Below, one piece after another: positions 1 through 6,158 of a stretch of 6,158 nucleotides of DNA. The stretch covers positions 1 to 6,158 of the forward strand of contig JAUICT010000144.1 in NCBI GenBank assembly GCA_030429325.1, read 5' to 3'. Source of the DNA: Bacteroidia bacterium. GTDB lineage: Bacteria; Bacteroidota; Bacteroidia; Flavobacteriales; Flavobacteriaceae. The notes beneath the pieces were generated by a model. That model saw only the letters and a list, made by a program, of their open reading frames with translations, ran no database searches and was not told the origin of the DNA. The stretch's first letter is position 1. Each line of letters starts with the position of its first letter. The translations under genes were made by a program, and so were the position numbers.

Positions 1-1346
1 GTTATGGCATTCTTACTGGTCGTTACAACTGGCGAAGCCCATTGAAAAGCGGTGTGCTCACCGGGGCTTCAAAAGCACTCATCCCAAAAGAGAGGACCAC
101 CGTGGCTTCCTTGCTCAAAAAGCAGGGCTACCACACCGCATTCATCGGAAAATGGCACTTGGGTTGGGATTGGGCACTCAAATCAACCGACAGTACTCTT
201 GGGGAAGGATGGAACCACGAAGATTTCAATAACATCGATTTTTCAAAGCCTATTACCAACGGCCCCAACAGCCTTGGTTTTGATTATGCCTATGGCCATT
301 CAGGCTCCTTGGATATGGCTCCCTATGTCTATGTTGAAAATGGGAAGGCCACCATGGTTCCGGATTCCATCACGGAAGATACCGGAAAGTACACCTGGTG
401 GCGCAAGGGCCCTACCTCCAAGGATTTTATCCATGAAGATGTGACCCCCAACTTTTTTAGAAAGTCTTTCGCGCATATCAAGGAAAGGGCCAACAAAGAA
501 GAACCCTTCTTTTTATATCTGGCTTTGCCCTCACCGCATACGCCCATCCTTCCCACTGAGGAATGGCAGGGAAAGAGCGACATAAATCCCTACGCGGATT
601 TTATGATGATGATCGATGATTATATGGGACAACTGTCCCAAGTTTTAAAGGAAACCGGGATTGAAGAGGAAACCATGGTCATCTTTACCAGCGACAATGG
701 TTGCTCCCCTCAAGCGGATTTTGCGGTTTTAGCCGAAAAAGGACACGACCCCAGCTATGTGTTCCGAGGTCATAAAGCAGATATTTATGAAGGAGGCCAT
801 CGAGTTCCCTTTATTGTAAAATGGCCTCAAAAAGTGCAGCCGGGCAGCTCTTCGGACCAGACCATCTGCACCACGGATTTCTTTGCGACTGTTGCCGAGA
901 TTACAGGGGCTCAACCTCAGGAAAATGAAGGTGAGGACAGTTTTTCCATGCTTCCCTTATTGATGGATTCCCCTTCATCCAATTACGGACGTACTTCAAT
1001 CGTCCATCATTCCATAAATGGCAGTTTTGCCCTGCGAAAAGGAAAATGGAAATTGATTTTTGCCCCGGGTTCCGGAGGATGGAGTTCGCCCAAACCAAAT
1101 TCAGAGGAAGAAAAAAATCTTCCAGCGTATCAATTATATGACCTGACCACTGACATAGCGGAACAACAAAACCTTCAAGATGAATATCCCGAAATCGTGG
1201 AGGAACTAAAAGCAGAGATGGCGTCCTTGATTAGCAATGGACGAAGCACTCCGGGCAGCAACCAATCCAATGAAATGCCCATGAATGGGAAGTCTTGGGA
1301 ACAGATAGCACAATTTACCGACGAGAACAATTCGGCTTCAAACTAA
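1..1346 (+). CDS. Type I (formylglycine) sulfatase, 5'-truncated by the window edge
   Basis: Partial gene; the reading frame is open from base 3 to the TAA at 1344-1346, giving 447 visible residues. The first residues read YGILTGRYNWR, which is the tail of the sulfatase signature C-x-P-S-R-x(4)-TG, so the cysteine converted to formylglycine should lie only a few codons left of base 1. Other active-site motifs are present: GKWHLG at 147-164 (Lys and His), SPHTP at 531-545 (His), SDNG at 690-701 (metal-binding Asp and Asn), and a Lys in RGHKADIYEGG from 765. The C-terminal part has the KWKLI strand and the GRSTPG segment common in arylsulfatase A-like enzymes. It should hydrolyse sulfate esters, probably on a sugar, outside the cytoplasm; its signal peptide is not visible. 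Context (fucosidase, fucose catabolism) points to a sulfated fucan substrate, but the position of the sulfate cannot be read from sequence. A TTG at 42 is not the true start. Family confidence is high, substrate confidence low. Confidence 0.95.
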   Translation, partial: YGILTGRYNWRSPLKSGVLTGASKALIPKERTTVASLLKKQGYHTAFIGKWHLGWDWALKSTDSTLGEGWNHEDFNNIDFSKPITNGPNSLGFDYAYGHSGSLDMAPYVYVENGKATMVPDSITEDTGKYTWWRKGPTSKDFIHEDVTPNFFRKSFAHIKERANKEEPFFLYLALPSPHTPILPTEEWQGKSDINPYADFMMMIDDYMGQLSQVLKETGIEEETMVIFTSDNGCSPQADFAVLAEKGHDPSYVFRGHKADIYEGGHRVPFIVKWPQKVQPGSSSDQTICTTDFFATVAEITGAQPQENEGEDSFSMLPLLMDSPSSNYGRTSIVHHSINGSFALRKGKWKLIFAPGSGGWSSPKPNSEEEKNLPAYQLYDLTTDIAEQQNLQDEYPEIVEELKAEMASLISNGRSTPGSNQSNEMPMNGKSWEQIAQFTDENNSASN

Positions 1347-1359
1347 AATCAATTTACAG

Positions 1360-2130
1360 ATGAGCGCATTTAATTTAAAAGGAAAAATAGCTTTGATCAC
1401 TGGTGGTGCCAGTGGTATTGGAAAGGCCATTTCCCTTAAGTTTGCCGAAAATGGGGCCACGGTCCACCTTTTGGAATACAATAGTGAAGAAGGAGGGAAA
1501 ACCGCCCAAGAAATACAAGATTTGGGAGGCATTGCCCATTTCCACCAATGCGATGTTTCCAATCACCAACAGGTAAAACAAGTCATCAACGAAATCCCTA
1601 AAGTGGATATTTTGGTCAACAATGCCGGAATAGCCCATGTGGGCAATATTGAAGGTACTTCGGAAGCTGATATGGACCGGCTGTACCAAGTGAACATCAA
1701 AGGAGTCTACAACTGCATCCATGCTGTTATTGGCAAAATGAAGGAGCAAGGTTCTGGGGTAATCCTGAATATGGCCTCAATCGCCTCTTCGGTGGGTATT
1801 CCGGATAGGTTTGCCTATTCAATGACCAAGGGGGCCGTACTAACCATGACCTATTCCGTAGCCAAGGATTATGTGGAAAATGGCATCCGATGCAACTGCA
1901 TATCCCCTGCGCGCGTGCACACGCCTTTTGTGGATGGTTTCTTGGCCAAAAACTATCCGGGGAATGAAAAGGAAATGTTTGAAAAATTGTCCAAGACCCA
2001 ACCTATTGGCCGTATGGGAAAACCTGAAGAAGTCGCCAGTCTTGCACTTTATCTATGTTCTGATGAAGCCTCGTTCATTACGGGCACGGATTTTCCCATT
2101 GATGGTGGTTTTATCAAATTGAACGCATAA
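1360..2130 (+). CDS. Short-chain dehydrogenase/reductase, probable 2-keto-3-deoxy-L-fuconate dehydrogenase
   Basis: A 256-residue classical SDR of usual length. Seen directly: the dinucleotide-binding TGGASGIG at residues 14-21, an acidic residue (Glu39) at the end of the second beta strand, which favours NAD over NADP, CDV around Asp65, NNAG at 87-90, and the catalytic set Asn112, Ser140, Tyr153 and Lys157 (YSMTK). The C-terminus has the usual PIGRMGKPEEVA and PIDGG segments. No signal peptide, so cytoplasmic. It begins 13 bases after the sulfatase stop and ends 11 bases before the fucosidase, so co-transcription is likely. With an FAH-family gene and a fuconolactonase-like gene in the same operon, the best guess is oxidation of 2-keto-3-deoxy-L-fuconate at C4 to the 2,4-diketo acid, as in the oxidative fucose pathway described in Xanthomonas campestris. 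L-fucose dehydrogenase is the main alternative, since SDRs also do that step. The fold is certain; the substrate is inference from neighbours. Confidence 0.9.
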   Translation: MSAFNLKGKIALITGGASGIGKAISLKFAENGATVHLLEYNSEEGGKTAQEIQDLGGIAHFHQCDVSNHQQVKQVINEIPKVDILVNNAGIAHVGNIEGTSEADMDRLYQVNIKGVYNCIHAVIGKMKEQGSGVILNMASIASSVGIPDRFAYSMTKGAVLTMTYSVAKDYVENGIRCNCISPARVHTPFVDGFLAKNYPGNEKEMFEKLSKTQPIGRMGKPEEVASLALYLCSDEASFITGTDFPIDGGFIKLNA

Positions 2131-2141
2131 TACACAACAAC

Positions 2142-3617
2142 ATGACCCAACTAAAAACTATAGCTACCCTTTGTCTCTTGATGATTATCGGAAATCTTTC
2201 CGCCCAAGCCGTTTATGAGGATGAACGTTATGTCCCTGAGACCGACCCCTTGGTCCTGAAAAAGCTGGACGAATGGCAAGATTTGAAATTCGGATTGCTG
2301 ATGCACTGGGGACCTTACAGCCAATGGGGTATTGTGGAATCCTGGTCTATCTGCCCGGAAGAATATGGCTGGTGCGAACGAAAAAAAGGTGACAATCCAG
2401 ATAATTACTTTGCCTACAAGAAAGAATACGAAGGGCTTCAGACCACCTTCAATCCTGTAAAGTTCAACCCGGAAAAGTGGGCCAATGCCGCCAAGAACGC
2501 CGGAATGAAATATGTAGTGTTCACCACAAAGCACCACGATGGTTTCAGTATGTTCGATTCAAAATACACGGATTATAAAGTCACCGATTCCAAAACCCCA
2601 TTCAGTACCCACCCCAAGGCGAATATCACCAAGGAAATTTTTAATGCGTTCCGTGGTGAAGGACTCTGGGCCGGCGCTTATTTTTCAAAACCGGATTGGC
2701 ACCACCCCAGTTATTGGGACCCCTATTATCCGCCAAGGGACCGAAACGTGAACTATGAACCCGAAGCCAATCCTGAAAAATGGAATCAATTTATTGATTT
2801 CACCCACAACCAAATTTTGGAATTGCTCACGGATTATGGGAAAGTGGACATTTTATGGCTCGATGGCGGATGGGTGGCCAAGACCCCAAAATCCCAAATC
2901 AACAGTTGGTACGACCAACAGTTGGTGAACAATGACAATGGCTATCTGAAGCATCGAATCGTAAACCAGGACATCCGCATGGATGAATTGGTGGAGAAAG
3001 CCCGGGAAAAACAACCCGGCCTCATTGTGGTGGACAGGGCCGTTCATGGAAAAAACCAAAACTACCTCACTCCCGAGAACCGGGTTCCGGAAAAAGCATT
3101 GCCTTATCCATGGGAATCCTGCATCATCGCTGGGGGCGGATGGTCCTATGCCTTCAATGCGAAATACATGACCACAAACAAAGCGGTTCACACTTTAGTG
3201 GACATTGTGGCCAAAGGAGGTAACTTATTGTTGAACATTGCCCCAAGTCCAGAAGGCGAATGGGACCAAGGCGCCTATGAACTGCTCCAAGGGATTGGGG
3301 ATTGGATGGATGTCAACAACGAGGCCATCTATGGCACCGAGGCCATTGCTCCATACAAGTTTGAAAAGGTATGCCTCACCTCCAAACCGGATGGAAGCCT
3401 GTACCTCATCTATCTAATGGACGAAAATGAGGAAGTGCTCCCAGACACCGTAGTGTTTAAAGACCTTCCTATGGAAAAAATCCGAAAAGCAACAATTTTG
3501 GGGGCCAATGGCAGGGTAAAATGGCAGAAGAATGGGGACGACACCGTTTTTACCATTCCGTCATCGGCCAAAACCAGCCTAAAAGGGAAAGTTGCCTTTA
3601 CAATCAAATTAAAATAA
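2142..3617 (+). CDS. Secreted alpha-L-fucosidase, glycoside hydrolase family GH29
   Basis: A 491-residue GH29 enzyme that should release alpha-linked L-fucose with retention of configuration. A signal peptide is visible: Lys5, a hydrophobic core at about 7-17, and likely signal peptidase I cleavage in LSAQA (about 20-23), so it is periplasmic or exported. GH29 motifs in the barrel: GLLMHWGPYS (51-60), TTKHHDGF (128-135), SKPDWHHPSYW (182-192), and VDILWLDGG (235-243), where Asp241 is the expected nucleophile. The acid/base is probably a Glu in TPENRVPE (310-317) or PWES (323-326); I cannot decide between them. GGNLLLNIAPSPEG (359-372) closes the catalytic domain, and roughly residues 400-491 form a short C-terminal beta-type domain. 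No extra carbohydrate-binding module or type IX secretion tail is seen. Residues about 247-280 between the nucleophile and the DELVEKAR helix look longer than in relatives I recall. Its place between sulfatases and fucose-catabolic genes supports a fucan-derived substrate. GH29 subfamily is not assigned. Confidence 0.96.
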   Translation: MTQLKTIATLCLLMIIGNLSAQAVYEDERYVPETDPLVLKKLDEWQDLKFGLLMHWGPYSQWGIVESWSICPEEYGWCERKKGDNPDNYFAYKKEYEGLQTTFNPVKFNPEKWANAAKNAGMKYVVFTTKHHDGFSMFDSKYTDYKVTDSKTPFSTHPKANITKEIFNAFRGEGLWAGAYFSKPDWHHPSYWDPYYPPRDRNVNYEPEANPEKWNQFIDFTHNQILELLTDYGKVDILWLDGGWVAKTPKSQINSWYDQQLVNNDNGYLKHRIVNQDIRMDELVEKAREKQPGLIVVDRAVHGKNQNYLTPENRVPEKALPYPWESCIIAGGGWSYAFNAKYMTTNKAVHTLVDIVAKGGNLLLNIAPSPEGEWDQGAYELLQGIGDWMDVNNEAIYGTEAIAPYKFEKVCLTSKPDGSLYLIYLMDENEEVLPDTVVFKDLPMEKIRKATILGANGRVKWQKNGDDTVFTIPSSAKTSLKGKVAFTIKLK

Positions 3618-3641
3618 AACACAAATAAAGAACACTTATCT

Positions 3642-4499
3642 ATGAAACTGATACGATTTGGTGAAGAAGGAAAAGAGAAACCCGGTGTACAGACCGAAGA
3701 TGGCAAATGGTTGGATGTTTCCGCTTTTGGCCAAGACTATAATGAGGAGTTTTTTGGGGGTGATGGTCTGTCCAGATTAGCAGATTGGCTGGGAAAAAAT
3801 GGTTCCAATTGCCCAGAGGTTTCCAAGGAAACCCGTTTGGGCGCTCCATTGTGCAGACCGTCTAAAATGGTTTGTGTAGGACTCAATTATGCCAAACATG
3901 CAGCTGAAGGTGGCATGGCCGTACCCAAGGAACCTGCATTGTTCTTCAAGGCCACCTCGGCCATTGTGGGACCCAACGATGATTTGGTCATCCCCAAGAA
4001 CAGTGAAAAGACCGATTGGGAAGTGGAACTTGCCATTGTCATCGGCAAAAAAGCATCCTATGTTTCCAAAGAACAGGCCCTGGACCACGTAGCGGGCTAT
4101 GTATTGCACAACGATTACAGCGAACGTGCTTTTCAGTTGGAACGTGAAGGTCAGTGGGTAAAAGGAAAAAGCTGTGACACCTTCGCCCCTCTTGGACCCT
4201 TTATCGCCACTCCCGATGAAATCAAAGACCCACATGCACTTCGCCTGTGGCTCAAGTTGAATGGGAAGATGATGCAGGACAGCAGCACTTCGGATTTCAT
4301 TTTTGACATTCCAACACAGATCAGTTACATCAGTCAATTTATGACCCTGCTGCCCGGTGATGTCATCTCAACAGGAACTCCATTTGGAGTGGGACTGGGC
4401 TTAAAGCCCCCTACTTACTTGAAACCGGGTGATGTAGTGGAATTGGGCATTGATGGACTGGGAAGTTCAACGCAAACGGCGAAAGCCTACAGACAATAA
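3642..4499 (+). CDS. Fumarylacetoacetate hydrolase family protein, probable 2,4-diketo-3-deoxy-L-fuconate hydrolase
   Basis: A 285-residue FAH-family protein: a small N-terminal domain (about 1-70) followed by the mixed-beta catalytic domain. Visible features are CVGLNYAKHAAE (78-89), with His86 and Glu89 placed like the His-Glu pair of FAHD1-type enzymes; the metal ligands Glu127 and Glu129 in DWEVEL and Asp158 in HNDYSER; the KGKSCDTFAPLGP segment (174-186); and STGTPFGVG (243-251), which lines the substrate site. No signal peptide, so cytoplasmic. The family cleaves carbon-carbon bonds of diketo acids using Mg or Mn. In the oxidative L-fucose pathway a homologue splits 2,4-diketo-3-deoxy-L-fuconate into pyruvate and L-lactate, and the flanking fucosidase, SDR and fuconolactonase-like gene support that role here. 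The equivalent rhamnose pathway enzyme, or acylpyruvate hydrolase/oxaloacetate decarboxylase activity, are alternatives. A 24-base A-rich gap, the longest in the operon, precedes it and has no clear Shine-Dalgarno site. Confidence 0.93.
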   Translation: MKLIRFGEEGKEKPGVQTEDGKWLDVSAFGQDYNEEFFGGDGLSRLADWLGKNGSNCPEVSKETRLGAPLCRPSKMVCVGLNYAKHAAEGGMAVPKEPALFFKATSAIVGPNDDLVIPKNSEKTDWEVELAIVIGKKASYVSKEQALDHVAGYVLHNDYSERAFQLEREGQWVKGKSCDTFAPLGPFIATPDEIKDPHALRLWLKLNGKMMQDSSTSDFIFDIPTQISYISQFMTLLPGDVISTGTPFGVGLGLKPPTYLKPGDVVELGIDGLGSSTQTAKAYRQ

Positions 4500-4516
4500 T
4501 TATTTCAACGGTAAAA

Positions 4517-5989
4517 ATGAAATGGCCCAAACCAACATACGCGCTTTTAATCAGCACTTTAGTCTTTTTGGGATGTAAGGACACTCCCAAAGACCAAGTG
4601 GATGTTTCTGTGCAAAAGCCCAACATCATTTTTCTGTTTACGGACGATCAAAGTTATCGCGACCTTCATGCCCTTGGCAATTCGGAGGTCCGCACCCCCG
4701 CAATGGACCAATTGGTGGCAGAAGGCACCACCTTTACCCATGCCTATAACATGGGCGGTTGGAACGGTGCCATTTGTGTGGCCTCAAGGGCCATGATCAT
4801 CAGTGGAAGGTCGGTTTGGCGTGCCCAAGAGGTTTCCAAATCCTTTTCCCAAAACAAGGATTTCGACAAGACTTGGCCCCAGTTGCTAAAAACCGTTGGC
4901 TATGAAACCTATATGACGGGCAAGTGGCATATCTCTGCCCCTGCCGATAGTATTTTTGACCATGTGGCACGTTCGCTCCGGGGCATGCCCTTTGATACCC
5001 CGGAAGGTTACAATAGACCGCTAAGTGTAAACGACACCCTTTGGCAACCGTGGGATACGGATAGAGGAGGATACTGGCAGGGCGGAAAGCATTGGTCCGA
5101 ACTGGTTCGGGACGATGCCCTTGGTTTTATTGACTCAGCGGCCAATGCCGATGAACCTTTTTTCATGTACATCGCCTTTAATGCTCCGCATGACCCGCGA
5201 CAATCGCCCCGGGAATATGTGGAAAGTTATGATGTTGGGGATATTGCCCTTCCCGAATCGTTTTTACCCAAATACCCCTATGCCGAAGCCATGGGAGCAG
5301 GGCCAAACCTGCGGGACGAAAAATTGGCGCCTTTTCCACGTACCGAGTATGCCATTAAAAAGAATCGTCAGGAATATTACGCCATCACCACCCATCTGGA
5401 TGACCAAATTGCCATGATCCTTTCCAAACTGAAAGAGAAAGGGCTCGACAAAAACACCTACATCTTTTTCACCGCCGACCACGGGCTTTCTGTGGGTGAA
5501 CACGGCCTACTGGGAAAACAGAACATGTACGACCACAGTGTACGGGTACCCTTGATGGTGTTGGGCCCAGACATTCCCAAAGGGAAAAAGGTGGAAAACG
5601 ACGTATACCTGCAGGACATTATGGCCACAACCTTGCAATTGGCCGGAGTTGAAAAACCCGATTATATTGAGTTCAATAGCCTACTACCCCAAATCAATCA
5701 AGATACCGAAGGATTGGCAGAGGTATATGGATGTTATGAAAAAGAATCACAGCGTATGATCCGCAAAGACGGTTGGAAACTTATTGTTTACCCTCGGGCC
5801 GCAAAGCTTCGCTTGTACGACCTAACCAATGACCCCAATGAGCTGTCGGATATATCGGAACATCCTGACCAACAGGAAAAAGTGAGAGCACTATTTGCCG
5901 ACTTGGTGAAGCTACAACAAAAGATGGGCGACACCTTGCAACTTGATTCATATACATATCCACAAACCAAGGAAATGAAAACACTATAA
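4517..5989 (+). CDS. Lipoprotein type I sulfatase with CxASR active-site motif
   Basis: A complete 490-residue sulfatase. The N-terminus (Lys2, Lys5, hydrophobic 8-18, then FLGC) is a lipoprotein signal with the lipidated Cys at 20, so the enzyme is membrane-anchored outside the cytoplasm; the ATG at 4517 is kept because it gives this signal intact. Active-site residues: Asp43 and Asp44 in FTDDQ; Cys87 in ICVASRAMIISGR (86-98), the residue to become formylglycine; Lys136 and His138 in TGKWH; His225 in APHDP; Asp321 and His322 in TADHG, with His where many sulfatases have Asn; and Lys334 in GLLGKQNMYDHSVRVP. The motif is C-x-A-S-R instead of the more common C-x-P-S-R, a variant accepted by radical-SAM maturases (anSME). 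Overall layout resembles choline-sulfatase or iduronate-sulfatase-like enzymes more than the sulfatase at the left edge, so the two probably attack different sulfate positions. A fucan-type substrate is inferred from context. No maturase gene is in the window. Confidence 0.95.
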   Translation: MKWPKPTYALLISTLVFLGCKDTPKDQVDVSVQKPNIIFLFTDDQSYRDLHALGNSEVRTPAMDQLVAEGTTFTHAYNMGGWNGAICVASRAMIISGRSVWRAQEVSKSFSQNKDFDKTWPQLLKTVGYETYMTGKWHISAPADSIFDHVARSLRGMPFDTPEGYNRPLSVNDTLWQPWDTDRGGYWQGGKHWSELVRDDALGFIDSAANADEPFFMYIAFNAPHDPRQSPREYVESYDVGDIALPESFLPKYPYAEAMGAGPNLRDEKLAPFPRTEYAIKKNRQEYYAITTHLDDQIAMILSKLKEKGLDKNTYIFFTADHGLSVGEHGLLGKQNMYDHSVRVPLMVLGPDIPKGKKVENDVYLQDIMATTLQLAGVEKPDYIEFNSLLPQINQDTEGLAEVYGCYEKESQRMIRKDGWKLIVYPRAAKLRLYDLTNDPNELSDISEHPDQQEKVRALFADLVKLQQKMGDTLQLDSYTYPQTKEMKTL

Positions 5990-6000
5990 GATCGGAGCGG

Positions 6001-6158
6001 ATGAAAATTGACAGCCATCAACATTTTTGGAGGTATAGCCCTAGCAGTCATGCTTGGATAGATTCCACCATGGGAGTCCTTAAAAAGGACTTTTTGCCCG
6101 AGGATTTGGAACCTTTGCTCCAAAACCATGAATTGGATGGTTGTGTTGCCGTACAGGC
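6001..6158 (+). CDS. Amidohydrolase family protein, probable L-fuconolactonase (3'-truncated)
   Basis: The first 52 codons plus two bases of a gene that runs off the right edge. The start ATG at 6001 lies 11 bases after the sulfatase stop; GGAG at 5994-5997 is too close to the ATG to be a good ribosome site. The protein begins MKIDSHQHFW, whose His6-x-His8 pair is the N-terminal motif of the TIM-barrel amidohydrolase group (COG3618) that holds L-fuconolactonase, L-rhamnonolactonase and related lactonases. The following HAWID (17-21), MGVLKKDFLPEDL (24-36) and DGCVAVQ (46-52) fit that group closely. Predicted role: cytoplasmic hydrolysis of L-fuconolactone, the product of L-fucose dehydrogenase, to L-fuconate, upstream of the SDR and FAH steps coded earlier in the operon. 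The remaining active-site residues are outside the window, so substrate choice between fucono- and rhamnono-lactone rests on the neighbouring fucosidase. Confidence 0.85.
   Translation, partial: MKIDSHQHFWRYSPSSHAWIDSTMGVLKKDFLPEDLEPLLQNHELDGCVAVQ

Noticed and set aside
42..1346. Sulfatase open reading frame beginning at TTG 42 as a complete gene.
   Set aside because: The frame stays open to the window edge and bases 3-41 encode part of the sulfatase signature, so this is an internal codon of a truncated gene.
2142..2210. Lipoprotein signal in the fucosidase based on Cys11 (ATLC).
   Set aside because: The residue before Cys is Leu rather than Gly/Ala/Ser, and the Cys lies inside the hydrophobic core; an ordinary signal peptidase I site follows at LSAQA.
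3618..3641. Possible internal promoter in the longest gap between genes.
   Set aside because: The 24 bases are simply A-rich; no TAnnTTTG-type flavobacterial -7 element or TTG-type -33 element at a suitable distance was seen.
3777..4337. 186-codon reverse-strand reading frame.
   Set aside because: It lies wholly within the FAH-family gene, shows no recognisable domain, and is explained as an antisense shadow of a strongly conserved coding sequence.
1360..4499. L-rhamnose rather than L-fucose oxidative pathway.
   Set aside because: SDR, FAH and lactonase families occur in both pathways, but the GH29 fucosidase inside the same operon favours fucose; no rhamnosidase is present. Not fully excluded.
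5788..6129. 113-codon reverse-strand frame spanning the junction between the second sulfatase and the amidohydrolase.
   Set aside because: Both overlapped genes have clear family motifs on the + strand; the reverse product has no recognisable motif.

Overview
The window looks like part of one compact, single-direction operon from a marine Bacteroidota, most likely a Flavobacteriia member. This taxonomic call is inference. It rests on the very short AT-rich gaps between genes (11-24 bases), the lack of clear Shine-Dalgarno sites, TAA as every visible stop, a lipoprotein sulfatase next to a secreted fucosidase, and the general resemblance to algal-polysaccharide degradation loci. All six genes lie on the + strand. 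Both ends are cut through genes.

Layout: (1) 1-1346, a type I sulfatase whose N-terminus and formylglycine cysteine lie just left of the window; (2) 1360-2130, a short-chain dehydrogenase/reductase; (3) 2142-3617, a secreted GH29-family alpha-L-fucosidase; (4) 3642-4499, a fumarylacetoacetate hydrolase (FAH) family protein; (5) 4517-5989, a second, lipoprotein-type sulfatase of a different kind with a CxASR active-site motif; (6) 6001-end, the first 52 codons of an amidohydrolase resembling L-fuconolactonase. No RNA gene, mobile element, CRISPR array, long repeat, promoter or terminator was recognised, and no stretch over 300 bases lacks a gene.

Together the genes suggest use of a sulfated fucose-containing glycan, such as algal fucoidan. 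Extracytoplasmic sulfatases (5, probably 1) would remove sulfate, and the GH29 enzyme (3) would release L-fucose. Cytoplasmic enzymes would then break fucose down by the non-phosphorylating oxidative route: lactonase (6) makes L-fuconate, an SDR (2) oxidises 2-keto-3-deoxy-L-fuconate (or L-fucose itself), and the FAH protein (4) cleaves 2,4-diketo-3-deoxy-L-fuconate to pyruvate and L-lactate. Fuconate dehydratase, a fucose importer, and SusC/SusD-like proteins or a regulator would be needed for a complete system but are not in this window. Each enzyme family is known. What deserves attention is their interleaving in one operon, the unusual sulfatase motif, and the unassigned substrate specificities.
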